In this document: positions 42,171 to 51,962 of the stretch, in pieces
Layout: each line of letters opens with the position of its first letter
Numbering within the stretch: the stretch's first letter is position 1
Assembly (NCBI RefSeq): GCF_029222965.1
Contig: NZ_JARHUD010000013.1
Coordinates: 1 to 53,891 of the forward strand
Length of the DNA stretch: 53,891 bases
Reading direction: 5' to 3'
From: Aquibaculum arenosum
Lineage (GTDB): Bacteria > Pseudomonadota > Alphaproteobacteria > Kiloniellales > DSM-21159
Translations under genes and position numbers: made by a program
Notes under the pieces: model-generated
Told to the model about the DNA's origin: nothing
The model's database searches: none
What the model saw: the letters and a program-made list of their open reading frames with translations, nothing else

Positions 42171-43487
42171 TTACAGTGCGGCGGCCTGTTCGGCCAGTTC
42201 CCTGGCCTTGCGGTAATTGTCGACGGTGAAGCTGTCCCACTCCTGCTCCACCTCGGCCTGGCGACCTACCACTTCGGTGTCTTCCGTTTTGCGGGCCACC
42301 TGGAACACGCCGGTAAAGGAGGGATCGAGGGATTCTTCCTCGGTGATCGGCAGCGCCTCGATGAGAGTGCGGGCCTCGGCGATCAGCGCCTGGGCTTCCT
42401 CGTTGCCGCTGTCAGCGTGTGCCGCCTCGGCTTCCTGCACCGCAGACACCGCCGCGCGGAGATCGTCCAGGCGGTAGGTGATCATCACGTCGAAGAGCGA
42501 GTTGACCAGATTGTAGCGCGCCCCGGACTTGTCGACGTCGAAGGCGATGGCGCCTGGCGCGAAGTCCTCGTCGAAGGGGTTGGGGAAGCCCTCAGGCGCG
42601 TTGGCGTAGGCCTCCGGGTTGACCGGCAGGCGCATGATCGAGGGATTCAGCAGCACTTCCTGACCTTCGGGAGAAAGCACGAACTCGACGAAGGTCTTTG
42701 CACCTTCCTCATTAGGTGCATTCTCGATGACGCCGATGTTTGCCGGCACGATCGCGGTCACGCTGGGGTAGACGAGTTCCACCGGAAAGCCGGTGGCCTT
42801 GGAGGCGAGACCGAAGAAGTCGATGACAATGCCGTATCCGGCGCTGCCGGAGTTAACCGCGTCGGGCACGCCAAAGCTGCGCTCGGTCACGGTGTTCATG
42901 TTGCCAGCGATCCACTTCCACTTGGCCCAGCCCTCTTCCCAGCCGTCGCCCTGCAGCAGGGTTTCGACGGTCAGATGCGTGGTGCCGGAGCGCGAGGGCG
43001 CGGACATGGCCACATGGCCGTTGTACTCGGCGCTCATGAGGTCTTCCCACTCCTGCGCGACCGGGAGTTCGTTCGCCTCGACATAGCGGGTGTTGTACAT
43101 GATGCCGTAGCCGGAGGCGGCGAAGCCGTAATAGAAGCCATCCGGATCGTTGATCGGATAGGAGCCGATCTCGTCCGGGATGCCTTCGGCCTGAATGTCG
43201 ACCTTGGCCAGAAGGTTCTCGGACTTCAGCACCTCGAAGGCGTCGGGGGCCGAGGCCCAGAAGATATCCGTGGTGTTCGAGTCACGGGTTTCCTGGAGGA
43301 AGGCCACAGAGGCGTTGGTGTTCCGGTTCACCACCTCAAGTTCGTGGTCCGGATGCGCTTCCTCGAAGGCCGCCTTGAAGGGACCCGTCAGGTCCTGGGG
43401 AAAGGACGTGACCACAGTGATTGTGTCGGCTGAGGCCGTGGAGACGGCGAGCAGGCCCAGAGCGGTGCCCAGCAACAGTTTCTTCAT
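42171..43487 (-). CDS. ABC transporter substrate-binding protein, iron/phosphoglycerate (PgtC)-like
   Basis: A 438-residue periplasmic protein from ATG 43487 (GGAGG 7 bases upstream). The signal peptide is MKKLLLGTALGLLAVSTASA-D. The mature sequence starts TITVVTSFPQDLTGPFKAAFEE, the common start of the iron(III)/thiamine/phosphonate group, and has DIFWASAPDAFEVL, SAPSRSGTTHLTVETLLQGD and GYGIVIDFFGL. The SRSGT segment could bind an oxyanion. A C-terminal extension of about 110 residues (from LRAAVSAVQEAEAAH) is rich in Glu and Ala and helical. A two-tyrosine iron site is not obvious, and the operon ends with a phosphatase, so an organophosphate ligand is as likely as iron. Confidence 0.85.
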   Translation of the reverse strand: MKKLLLGTALGLLAVSTASADTITVVTSFPQDLTGPFKAAFEEAHPDHELEVVNRNTNASVAFLQETRDSNTTDIFWASAPDAFEVLKSENLLAKVDIQAEGIPDEIGSYPINDPDGFYYGFAASGYGIMYNTRYVEANELPVAQEWEDLMSAEYNGHVAMSAPSRSGTTHLTVETLLQGDGWEEGWAKWKWIAGNMNTVTERSFGVPDAVNSGSAGYGIVIDFFGLASKATGFPVELVYPSVTAIVPANIGVIENAPNEEGAKTFVEFVLSPEGQEVLLNPSIMRLPVNPEAYANAPEGFPNPFDEDFAPGAIAFDVDKSGARYNLVNSLFDVMITYRLDDLRAAVSAVQEAEAAHADSGNEEAQALIAEARTLIEALPITEEESLDPSFTGVFQVARKTEDTEVVGRQAEVEQEWDSFTVDNYRKARELAEQAAAL

Positions 43488-43775
43488 AGTGTTTCCTCCC
43501 AATCGAGTGTGGCGGTCTGTCCGCCTCTTGATGATTTTCGGGGTGGCGTGGGGCACAGTCTGCCCATGTCGCGCGCGGGATCAAGCAATAGCGCGCTCAA
43601 GATTTTTCGAACCCCTGCGCAGGCCTTCGCCGGCGCAAGGGGTTGGCTGAGAGGGGTTGAGGGGATCAGTACTGAGAGGATGAGCGCAGGATAACCATAG
43701 GCAGAGGTCGCGCCCGCGGGTCCGGACCTAAGGGTGCCGTGAAACCGGAGCCAGATCTGGTAAACCGCGCCATCT
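43488..43775. promoter_or_regulatory. Intergenic region upstream of the ABC-importer operon
   Basis: About 290 bases without a gene, lying between the importer operon start and the suf terminator. It should carry the importer promoter reading leftward. It contains an imperfect inverted repeat AACCCC-T-GCGC / GCGC-AA-GGGGTT at 43610-43644 that could be an operator. No promoter boxes can be named with confidence. Confidence 0.4.
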
Positions 43776-43811
43776 CAAAAACAGGCCGAGGCGTGAGTTT
43801 CCGCCTCGGCC
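43776..43811 (-). terminator. Rho-independent terminator of the suf operon
   Basis: Reading leftward, a perfect 10-bp stem GGCCGAGGCG / CGCCTCGGCC with an 8-base loop is followed by TGTTTTTG. It starts 6 bases past the sufA stop and closes the suf operon. Confidence 0.9.
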
Positions 43812-43817
43812 GGAGTG

Positions 43818-44156
43818 TCAGACGGCGAAGCTTTCCCCGCAGCCGCAGCGGCTGGTTTCATTCGGGTTCTTGAAGACGAAGCCGGACTCGAGCTTGTCCT
43901 CCACATAGTCCATCTCGCTGCCGAGGATGAACATCACGGAGGTCGGATCGACGAAGATCTTGACGCCCTTGTCCTCGACGACGTCCTCGAACTTCTTCTG
44001 CTCCTTGGCGTACTCGACGAAGTAGCTCAGCCCGGAGCAGCCGCGCGTGTTCACGCCGACGCGCAGCCCGAGAACCCCGTCCTCGGGGCTCTTGCTCATC
44101 AAGTGTTTGACGCGATCGGCGGCGCGATCCGTCAGGGTCAGTACGCTACCAGTCAT
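43818..44156 (-). CDS. sufA: SufA/IscA-type iron-sulfur carrier
   Basis: A 112-residue protein from ATG 44156 (AAGGA upstream). The three conserved cysteines of the HesB/IscA family are in GCSGLSYF (first) and SRCGCGESF (second and third). These A-type carriers receive iron-sulfur clusters from the SufBCD scaffold and pass them to target proteins. It is the last gene of the suf operon, 50 bases after the DUF59 gene and just ahead of the terminator. Erp A- or IscA-like naming is possible; the operon position favours SufA. Confidence 0.9.
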   Translation of the reverse strand: MTGSVLTLTDRAADRVKHLMSKSPEDGVLGLRVGVNTRGCSGLSYFVEYAKEQKKFEDVVEDKGVKIFVDPTSVMFILGSEMDYVEDKLESGFVFKNPNETSRCGCGESFAV

Positions 44157-44206
44157 AGACACTCGTCCTTTCCGTTCCTCCCGAATGTAGCCATTGCCTG
44201 GCCGGA

Positions 44207-44674
44207 TTAGAAGATCCCCAACGCAAGCTTGGCATCCTCGCTCATGCGGTCCTTGTCCCAAGGCGGATCCCAGGTGAGCGTGACCGAAACCAGGCCAACG
44301 CCCTCGACCATGGCCACACGGTCGGCCACCTGGCCCGGCATCTCGCCGGCCACGGGGCAGGCCGGTGCGGTCAGCGTCATGGTGACGCCGACGTCGCCGT
44401 TAGCGGCGATGGTGAGATCGTAGATCAGGCCCAGGTCATAGATGTTGACCGGAATCTCCGGATCGTAGACGTCGCGCATCGCTTCCACGACCTGTTCCTG
44501 GGTCGCGACCGGTTCGCCTTCCTGCCGCGGTTCGCCGGCACGGGCGGTAAAGCCTTCCTCCACCGGTTCGGACATCCCGCCTCCGGCCCAGAGGTAGGGG
44601 TTGTAGTGCGGCCGCGCCGGCAGATCGTCCGGCAGGGTATCGCTGCGCAGCTTGTCGCGTTGATCTTCGCTCAT
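44207..44674 (-). CDS. SUF-associated DUF59/MIP18-family protein (SufT-like)
   Basis: A 155-residue protein from ATG 44674, whose start overlaps the sufU stop by 4 bases (GGAGG is 10 bases upstream). The first 55 residues are a flexible extension with a second ATG. The DUF59 domain follows: VVEAMRDVYDPEIPVNIYDLGLIYDL and the cysteine-bearing LTAPACPVAGEMPGQV. DUF59 proteins of SUF operons (SufT, also called YitW-like) help maturation of iron-sulfur proteins, related to eukaryotic MIP18. Tight coupling to sufU supports that role. Confidence 0.85.
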   Translation of the reverse strand: MSEDQRDKLRSDTLPDDLPARPHYNPYLWAGGGMSEPVEEGFTARAGEPRQEGEPVATQEQVVEAMRDVYDPEIPVNIYDLGLIYDLTIAANGDVGVTMTLTAPACPVAGEMPGQVADRVAMVEGVGLVSVTLTWDPPWDKDRMSEDAKLALGIF

Positions 44675-45141
44675 TCCGTCGAGACCTCCTGCTGTCCGTC
44701 GAGGGCGGCCGTCATGGTGTGCCAGGCAAGCGTGGCGCATTTGACCCGCACCGGGAACTCCCGAACGCCGGCGAGAACCTCCAGTCGCTCGATCGCCTCC
44801 GCATCCAGGTCCTCGGGCTCATGCTCCGGCGGCTCGTCATGGGTGCACAGCCAGTGGAAGCGCTCGAAAAGCGCCCGGGCCTGGCTTTCCTTCAAGCCCT
44901 TGAGGGTTTCGGTCATCAACGATGCCGAGGCCAGGGAGATGGCGCAGCCCTTACCCTTGAAGGCGCAGTCCTGGATCACGCCGTCCTCGTCCACCGTCAG
45001 GTAGATGAAGAGCGTGTCGCCGCACATGGGGTTGTAGCCATGGGCGTTGCGGTTGGACTCATCCGGGTGCCGGAAGTTCCGCGGATGCTTGCCGTGGTCG
45101 AGGATGACTTCCTGGTAGAGTTCACGCAGTTCGTCGAGCAT
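44671..45141 (-). CDS. sufU: SufU-type sulfur acceptor
   Basis: A 156-residue NifU/IscU-fold protein. Three conserved cysteines are present: C40 in NPMCGDTL (with Asp42), C66 in GKGCAISLASASLM and C134 in VKCATLAWH. SufU is a zinc protein that accepts persulfide from SufS and hands it to SufB; the 18-20 residue insertion that separates SufU from IscU fits the stretch before C134 (WLCTHDEPPEHEPEDLD). It overlaps both neighbours: the sufS stop upstream and the DUF59 start downstream. In a gammaproteobacterial operon SufE would take this place. Confidence 0.88.
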   Translation of the reverse strand: MLDELRELYQEVILDHGKHPRNFRHPDESNRNAHGYNPMCGDTLFIYLTVDEDGVIQDCAFKGKGCAISLASASLMTETLKGLKESQARALFERFHWLCTHDEPPEHEPEDLDAEAIERLEVLAGVREFPVRVKCATLAWHTMTAALDGQQEVSTE

Positions 45142-46406
45142 CAGCCGAAGAGTTCCTTAACCTTGTGCACGGCCGCGACCAGGGCGTCGACCTCCGCTTC
45201 GCTGTTGTAGAGGCCAAAGGAGGCCCGCACCGTGGCGGCGACATCGAAGCGATCCATCACTGGTTGGGCGCAGTGGTGCCCGGCCCGCACCGCCACGCCC
45301 GCCCGATCAAGGATCGTGCCGATGTCGTGCGGATGCGCCTGGTCCAATGTGAAGGAGACGATCGCCGCCTTGTCGGGGCCGGTGCCGTAGATGCGCAGAC
45401 TTTCGATCTCCGAGAGCCTGGCGGTGGCGTAGGACAGCAACCCCTGCTCGTGCGCCTGGATGGCCGCATAGTCGAGGCTCTGCACGTAGTCGATGGCCGC
45501 GCCCAGACCGGCCGCCTCGACGATGGCCGGCGTACCGGCTTCGAACCTGTGCGGGGCCGGCTTCCAGGTCGATTTCTCGAAGGTGACGGAGGAGATCATC
45601 TCGCCGCCACCTTGATAGGGCGGCAGGGCGTTCAGCAACTCCTTACGCCCATAGAGCACGCCGATGCCCGAGGGGCCGTAGAGCTTGTGGGCGGAAAAGG
45701 TGTAGAGATCGGCACCGAGATCCTGCACATCCACTGCCATGTGCGGCACCGCTTGGCAGCCATCCACCAGCACCGTGATGTCGCCCCGGGCTTTGGCTTC
45801 GGCGATCATTTCCTTCACCGGCACCACGCTGCCCAGCGCATTGGAGATGTGGGTGAGGGCGACCAGCTTGGTGCGCGGGCCCAGCAGCGCGCTGAAGGCC
45901 TCACGGTCCAAAGTGCCGTCGTCCAGTAGAGGAATGACCTTGAGCACGATGCCCTTGCGATCGCGCAGCAGCTGCCAGGGGACGATGTTGGAGTGATGCT
46001 CCAGGGCGCTGATGATGACCTCGTCACCCGCTTCCAGGAAGGCATCACCGAAGCTGTGAGCCACGAGATTGATCGCCTCGGTGGCACCGCGGGTAAACAC
46101 GATCTCATCGCTGCTCGCCGCGTTCAGCAGGCCCGCCGCCTTGGTGCGAGCACCCTCGAATATGTCGGTGGATTCCTGGCTGAGGCGATGCACGCCGCGG
46201 TGCACGTTGGCGTAGCAGGTCTCCATAATCCCCGTCATGGCGGAGATCACGGCGCGCGGCTTCTGGGCGCTGGCGGCGCTGTCGAGATAGACCAGCGGTC
46301 GGCCGTAGACCTCGCGCTCCAGGATCGGGAAGTCGGCACGCACCCGCTCCACATCCAGCGCTTTCACTGAGTTGCCGCCGGGCGCGGCCTGCATCAGGGT
46401 CGACAT
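45141..46406 (-). CDS. sufS: Cysteine desulfurase SufS
   Basis: A 421-residue PLP enzyme (group II, SufS/CsdA). The Schiff-base lysine is K241 in FSAHKLYGPSG, the PLP-stacking histidine is in EHHSN (137-138) and the persulfide-forming cysteine is C379 in RAGHHCAQP, on the short loop typical of SufS. It takes sulfur from L-cysteine and passes it to SufU encoded next, whose start touches this gene's stop. The ATG at 46406 follows GAGGAGAG. Confidence 0.95.
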   Translation of the reverse strand: MSTLMQAAPGGNSVKALDVERVRADFPILEREVYGRPLVYLDSAASAQKPRAVISAMTGIMETCYANVHRGVHRLSQESTDIFEGARTKAAGLLNAASSDEIVFTRGATEAINLVAHSFGDAFLEAGDEVIISALEHHSNIVPWQLLRDRKGIVLKVIPLLDDGTLDREAFSALLGPRTKLVALTHISNALGSVVPVKEMIAEAKARGDITVLVDGCQAVPHMAVDVQDLGADLYTFSAHKLYGPSGIGVLYGRKELLNALPPYQGGGEMISSVTFEKSTWKPAPHRFEAGTPAIVEAAGLGAAIDYVQSLDYAAIQAHEQGLLSYATARLSEIESLRIYGTGPDKAAIVSFTLDQAHPHDIGTILDRAGVAVRAGHHCAQPVMDRFDVAATVRASFGLYNSEAEVDALVAAVHKVKELFG

Positions 46407-46429
46407 GTAAGGCTTCTCTCCTCTTCGCC

Positions 46430-47755
46430 TCAGCTCGTGCCCAGAAGCCAGTGCTGCAACCGCTCCAGCAGGGCCGGGCGCAGGGCTTCCACAGGGAAGT
46501 CTTCGATCAGTTCGGCAACGAAAGCTTCTACCAGCAGGGCCCGAGCGCCTTCCTGGCTAAGCCCGCGGCTGCGCAGGTAGAAGAGCGCGTCCGCATCGAG
46601 CTCGCCGGCGGTGGCGCCATGGGCGCACTGCACGTCGTCGGCAAAGATTTCCAGTTCGGGCTTGCTGTCGATCTCCGCCTTTTCCGAGAGCAGCAGTGTC
46701 TTGTTCAACATGCGGCCATCGGTCTTCTGCGCGTCCTGCTCCACGACGATCCGCCCCTGGAAGACCCCGCGGGCCCGGTCGTCCAGCGCCCCCTTGTAGG
46801 TTTGGCGAGCCGAAGTGTGGGGCACGGTGTGGCGGATCACGCTGGTGGTGTCACCGTGCTGACGCCCGCGCAGCAGATAGGCGCCATCGAGGGTGACGTC
46901 AGCATTCTCACCCAAAAGGGTCGCATCGATCTCGTGCCGCGAGAGGGCCGCGCCGCTGGTGAAGGCCAGACTGCGATAGCGGGCGTCCCGCTCAAGCTGC
47001 AGGTGCGTGCCTGCCAGATGAACGCTCTCATCCCCGGTTTCCTGAACGCGCAGATGCGTCAGGCCAGCTCCGGCCGCCACATGAATGTCGGAGACCAGGT
47101 TGAGCAGCCCATTGCCGCTGCCCACGCTTTGATGATGCTCGACCAGCGTGGCCTCAGCGCCACGGCCAATGCTGACCACCAGGCGCTGGTGGCTCTCGAC
47201 CGCCTCGTCGCTGGTGCCGCCGACAAAGATCACTTCCACGGGGGTATCGAGCTGAATGCCCGACGACACGCTCAATAGCAGGCCCTCGTCGAAGAGGGCA
47301 TCGTTCAAAGCCTGCAGCGCACGCTCCCGGTCATAGTCTGCTGCCTGCAGCAGACCTTCCAGCCGCTGCGGTGCGTCGCGGAGCACTCGGGAAAGCGGCG
47401 CGAGAGTGACTCCCTCCGGCAGATCGGCGAGCTGGGAATGCTCGGCGGAAAAGCGGCCGTCGAGGAAGACCAAACGCAAGCGAGTGCTCTCCGCCGGCAA
47501 GAGCGAGGCCACCCGATCGAGGCTGGTCCGCTGCGCCGTCGCGGCTGGTGTATAGCTGCGATCGCGCAAAGCGCGGGGCAGGTTGGTGTACTTCCAGCTT
47601 TCCAGCCTGGGGCCGGGCAGGCCGCTGGCACGGAACTGTTCCAGCCCCTGGGCACGGAAGTCATCCAGCCAGTCGATGCCCGCGCCGGGGAGGGTTCCGG
47701 CGAGATCGCGCCAGCGTCCTTCGATCTCACTCACTGTCAGAGCCTCTGTGGCCAT
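46430..47755 (-). CDS. sufD: SufD, Fe-S scaffold subunit
   Basis: A 441-residue protein of the SufB/SufD family, with a helical N-terminal third (WLDDFRAQGLEQFRASGLPGPRLESWKYTNLPRAL) and a right-handed beta-helix core (VSDIHVAAGAGLTHLRVQE, HSKPELEIFADDVQCAHGATAG region). The last segment holds the conserved histidine used at the SufB-SufD interface (QCAHGAT). It forms the SufBC2D complex that builds clusters. The ribosome site is weak (AAGG 11 bases before the ATG), so translation may depend on coupling to sufC 21 bases upstream. Confidence 0.93.
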   Translation of the reverse strand: MATEALTVSEIEGRWRDLAGTLPGAGIDWLDDFRAQGLEQFRASGLPGPRLESWKYTNLPRALRDRSYTPAATAQRTSLDRVASLLPAESTRLRLVFLDGRFSAEHSQLADLPEGVTLAPLSRVLRDAPQRLEGLLQAADYDRERALQALNDALFDEGLLLSVSSGIQLDTPVEVIFVGGTSDEAVESHQRLVVSIGRGAEATLVEHHQSVGSGNGLLNLVSDIHVAAGAGLTHLRVQETGDESVHLAGTHLQLERDARYRSLAFTSGAALSRHEIDATLLGENADVTLDGAYLLRGRQHGDTTSVIRHTVPHTSARQTYKGALDDRARGVFQGRIVVEQDAQKTDGRMLNKTLLLSEKAEIDSKPELEIFADDVQCAHGATAGELDADALFYLRSRGLSQEGARALLVEAFVAELIEDFPVEALRPALLERLQHWLLGTS

Positions 47756-47776
47756 AATGTTGAAACCTTTACCTTT

Positions 47777-48526
47777 TTACGCCGCCGCTTCGATTATGTC
47801 GGCATAGCCCTTCGCTTCCAGCTCCTTGGCCAGCTCCGGTCCGCCACTGCGGATGATCCGACCCTGCGACAGCACATGCACGCGGTCTGGCACGATGTAG
47901 TCCAGCAGGCGCTGATAGTGGGTGATCACCAGCATGGAGCGCTCCGGCCCGCGCAGTGCGTTGACGCCATCGGCCACCGCCTTGAGTGCGTCGATGTCGA
48001 GGCCACTGTCGGTTTCGTCCAGGACGGCGAGCGCCGGCTCCAGCATGGCCATCTGCAGCACCTCGTTCCGCTTCTTCTCGCCGCCGGAGAAGCCGGCGTT
48101 AACCGCGCGCTTCAGGTACTCGTCAGACATACCCAACTCCTTGACCTTCGCGCGAAGGACCTTGAGGAACTGCATGGCGTCGAGCGCACTTTCGCCGCGG
48201 GACTTGCGCACCGCATTGACCGCTTCCTTGAGGAAGGTGGTGTTGGGCACGCCGGGGATCTCAACCGGGTACTGGAAGGCGAGGAAGACGCCGGCGGCGG
48301 CCCGCTCCTCAGGAGCCAGATCCAGCAGGTTCTGACCCTTGAGCAGCACCTCGCCCTCGGTCACCTCGTAGCCATCGCGGCCCGAGAGGACATAGGAGAG
48401 AGTGGACTTGCCCGAGCCGTTGGGCCCCATGATGGCGTGTACCTCGCCGGCCCCGATAGACAGGTCGATACCCTTGAGGATCTCCGTGCCATCGACTGTG
48501 GCGTGAAGGTTTTTGATTTCCAGCAT
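47777..48526 (-). CDS. sufC: SufC, Fe-S assembly ATPase
   Basis: A 249-residue ABC-type ATPase, soluble, with Walker A GPNGSGKST, signature FSGGEKKRNE, Walker B AVLDETDSGLD and switch MLVITHYQR. The FSGGEKKRNEVLQMA and LDETDSGLDIDALK runs are diagnostic of SufC rather than transport ATPases. Dimerisation on SufB-SufD drives cluster assembly. It lies 56 bases after sufB and 21 bases before sufD. Confidence 0.96.
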   Translation of the reverse strand: MLEIKNLHATVDGTEILKGIDLSIGAGEVHAIMGPNGSGKSTLSYVLSGRDGYEVTEGEVLLKGQNLLDLAPEERAAAGVFLAFQYPVEIPGVPNTTFLKEAVNAVRKSRGESALDAMQFLKVLRAKVKELGMSDEYLKRAVNAGFSGGEKKRNEVLQMAMLEPALAVLDETDSGLDIDALKAVADGVNALRGPERSMLVITHYQRLLDYIVPDRVHVLSQGRIIRSGGPELAKELEAKGYADIIEAAA

Positions 48527-48582
48527 TTAGCTATTCTTCCTGACCTAAGAACTCATCTTGGCGCCCTGCTCGGAACGCGCAA

Positions 48583-50037
<1,455 letters not shown>

Positions 50038-50071
50038 GATCTCTCCTTTTCGACCCTCTGGGGGAACTTAT

Positions 50072-50536
50072 CTACTTGCCGCTTGCTTGCTGCAGCGCGG
50101 CCGGCGACCGTCTCTCGCCCATGGGGACGAAAAGGCCCGCCGTCATGTCTTCGAGGGTGACGCCTTCCAGTGCGCCTCTTATCGCGTTGTTCACGCGATC
50201 CCAGTTGCCCCGCATGGGGCAGAGGGACTCGCTTTCGCAATGCCCGGACTGTCCGTCGACGCAGGCGGTGAGCGCAATCGGGCCCTCCAGTGCCTGGATG
50301 ATCGCGGCCACCGTGATGCGCTCTGGCGGTGCGCCGAGGCGATAGCCGCCGGAAGCGCCCCGCTGCGACACGATCAGTCCGTCGCGAGCCAGGGCGTTCA
50401 GCACCTTGGCCACGGTCGGAAGGGGCACGCCGGTGTCCTCTGCGATCTGCGGCGCCGTTCGCACCTTGCAGCCGTCGTTGGCCATGCGGGCCATGACCAC
50501 AACGGCATAATCAGTCAGGCGGTTGAGCCGAAACAT
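50072..50536 (-). CDS. Rrf2-family Fe-S-responsive regulator of the suf operon (IscR/SufR-like)
   Basis: A 154-residue protein from ATG 50536 (AGGAG upstream). The Rrf2 winged helix-turn-helix is clear: RLTDYAVVVMARMA, IAEDTGVPLPTVAKVLNALAR and QRGASGGYRL. Three cysteines C92, C100 and C106 (ACVDGQSGHC, then LCPMRG) can hold an iron-sulfur cluster; the x7/x5 spacing differs slightly from the x5/x5 of E. coli IscR. Position as first gene of the operon, as in the proteobacterial SUF regulator group, points to feedback control of suf by cluster supply. A candidate operator lies at 50552-50568. Confidence 0.9.
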   Translation of the reverse strand: MFRLNRLTDYAVVVMARMANDGCKVRTAPQIAEDTGVPLPTVAKVLNALARDGLIVSQRGASGGYRLGAPPERITVAAIIQALEGPIALTACVDGQSGHCESESLCPMRGNWDRVNNAIRGALEGVTLEDMTAGLFVPMGERRSPAALQQASGK

Positions 50537-50551
50537 CCGGCGCTCCTAAAT

Positions 50552-50568
50552 CGGAGTTAATCAGTCCG
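50552..50568. promoter_or_regulatory. Imperfect inverted repeat upstream of the suf regulator gene
   Basis: CGGAGT-TAATC-AGTCCG (imperfect halves, 5 of 6 match) is 16 bases upstream of the regulator start. Reading leftward it contains GGACT-GATTA-ACTCC, which recalls the GACT/AGTC core of IscR type-1 sites. It is a plausible autoregulatory site; binding is inference. Confidence 0.4.
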
Positions 50569-50659
50569 GTTTCTGATGTACGGACCAAGGGGGATAAATC
50601 AAGGGAAAAGGAGCCGGTAGTGTCCGTCATGCTCCGGCAACGGATCCTGCGTACGGGCT

Positions 50660-51493
50660 CTAGGCCTCCGGCTTGGCGAAGAGGCCGATGACGACCCGAG
50701 CGCGGTTTTCCACCAGGGAGCGGCGCACGTTGCGGGACAGCTCGAGAAAGCCCGCATACAGCATGTAGGGCCCCGGCGGCCGCTCTGCGCCGCTTTGTCG
50801 CGCGGCCTGCGCACGCTCGTCGGCCAAGAGGGCGTCGGTACGATCTTCCCAGGCCAGCTCCGTCAGGCCACTTGACGCGATGAGTTCCCGGATCCGCTCC
50901 GGCGGCATAAGAAAAGATTGGTCGGCTCGGCTTGCCCAGGGCGTGGGATAGTGCGGCGGCCCCGCCGGTCCGGCCATGACGTCATGCAGGGCAAAGCGAC
51001 CGCCAGGCTTCAGCACGCGCGCAGCGTCCCGGTAAAGCGCCTGCTTGTCCGGCACGTTCATGGCCGCGTGCTGGGTCCAGACCAGATCGAAGGTCGCGTC
51101 GGGGAAGGGTAGGCGCCCTGCATCGGCGCAGCAGGCCAGCACCTTTTGCTCCAGTCCGACCGCCGCAGACAAGGTTGCAGCATCGCGGCAGTAGGCTTCG
51201 GTCAGGTCCAGGGCGACCACTGTGACAGCGCAGCTTTCGGCAAGCTGACGCGCCGGTCCGCCGATGCCGGCCCCGATGTCGAGCACCAGACTGCCCGGCG
51301 CTGGCTGCGCGAGCTCAGCGAGTTCCGCTGTCCCCTGTCGTGCGCGCAGATGGAACTGATCGAAGGTCGCGAGGTCTGCGACGGTCAGAGGCCCCTCGGG
51401 GCTGACTCGGTGCTGGCGAGCGAGCTCCAGGATCTTTTCGCTCAGGCGTCCCTCGCGCGCGTAGTGCCCGGCAATGTCGCCCTTGTCGGTCAT
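50660..51493 (-). CDS. Class I SAM-dependent methyltransferase, UbiE-like
   Basis: A 277-residue cytoplasmic methyltransferase. Motif I is VLDIGAGIGGPARQLAE, followed by the acidic strand-2 end (VVALDLTEAYC), motif II FDLVWTQHAAMNVPDK and LKPGGRFALHDVM. The GAGIGGPAR form and the MNVPDK segment resemble the phosphoethanolamine/glycine-type and tocopherol-type small-molecule methyltransferases, but the acceptor is not predictable. It is the last of three genes in a minus-strand operon with a CopD-like membrane protein and a GPP34 protein, 10 bases from the former. Confidence 0.87.
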   Translation of the reverse strand: MTDKGDIAGHYAREGRLSEKILELARQHRVSPEGPLTVADLATFDQFHLRARQGTAELAELAQPAPGSLVLDIGAGIGGPARQLAESCAVTVVALDLTEAYCRDAATLSAAVGLEQKVLACCADAGRLPFPDATFDLVWTQHAAMNVPDKQALYRDAARVLKPGGRFALHDVMAGPAGPPHYPTPWASRADQSFLMPPERIRELIASSGLTELAWEDRTDALLADERAQAARQSGAERPPGPYMLYAGFLELSRNVRRSLVENRARVVIGLFAKPEA

Positions 51494-51503
51494 GCGCTGC
51501 CGC

Positions 51504-51959
51504 CTACCAGTAACGGCCGCCGGCGCCGAGGATCACGGTCAGCAGGCCCAGCGCGAGATTGATGGCGACGATCCGGCGAATGCCGTTCAGCTGCTGCCCT
51601 GCCGCGGCGAAGTCCTCGCGCTCCACAGCTTGCCGGAAGCGGCGCCAGGGCGCGAAGAATAAATGGGCGAAGAGCGCCATCATGATCAGGCCGGTCAGGT
51701 GCATGATATGCACGGGCACGCCCACCCCGCTGAAGCCACCGAAGTGACCGAAGATCATGGCATAGCCGCTGGCCAGCAGGATGCCCACAGCGGCCCAGAC
51801 CCAGGGAAAGAAGCGCCCGAAGACGCCGTGCCAGAGGCGAAGGCGCTGGGGCGCTTCGAAGCTGCCCAAGGAAGGGCGCAGGATCAGGTAGGCGAAAAAC
51901 ATGCCGCCGACCCAGACAACGGCGGCCAAGGCATGCAGGGCCAGGAGCAGTGCCAGCAT
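51504..51959 (-). CDS. CopD-family/DUF-type integral membrane protein
   Basis: A 151-residue protein with four hydrophobic segments (about 1-25, 50-70, 82-102, 128-148). It begins LLLALHALAAVVWVGGMFFAYLILRPSL, with the H-x-x-x-x-x-x-W-x-G-x-x-F pattern of the CopD-like membrane family; a second histidine is in the third segment (VHIMHLTGLIMM). Such paired histidines can bind heme or copper. Real CopD proteins import copper, but short four-helix members like this are mostly uncharacterised. It lies 3 bases after the GPP34 gene. Confidence 0.75.
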   Translation of the reverse strand: MLALLLALHALAAVVWVGGMFFAYLILRPSLGSFEAPQRLRLWHGVFGRFFPWVWAAVGILLASGYAMIFGHFGGFSGVGVPVHIMHLTGLIMMALFAHLFFAPWRRFRQAVEREDFAAAGQQLNGIRRIVAINLALGLLTVILGAGGRYW

Positions 51960-51962
51960 GGA

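Noticed and set aside
40915-42240. A 441-codon frame on the minus strand overlapping the fused permease
   Set aside because: It is an out-of-frame reading rich in Arg, His and Pro; the overlapping frame has membrane segments and both permease docking loops.
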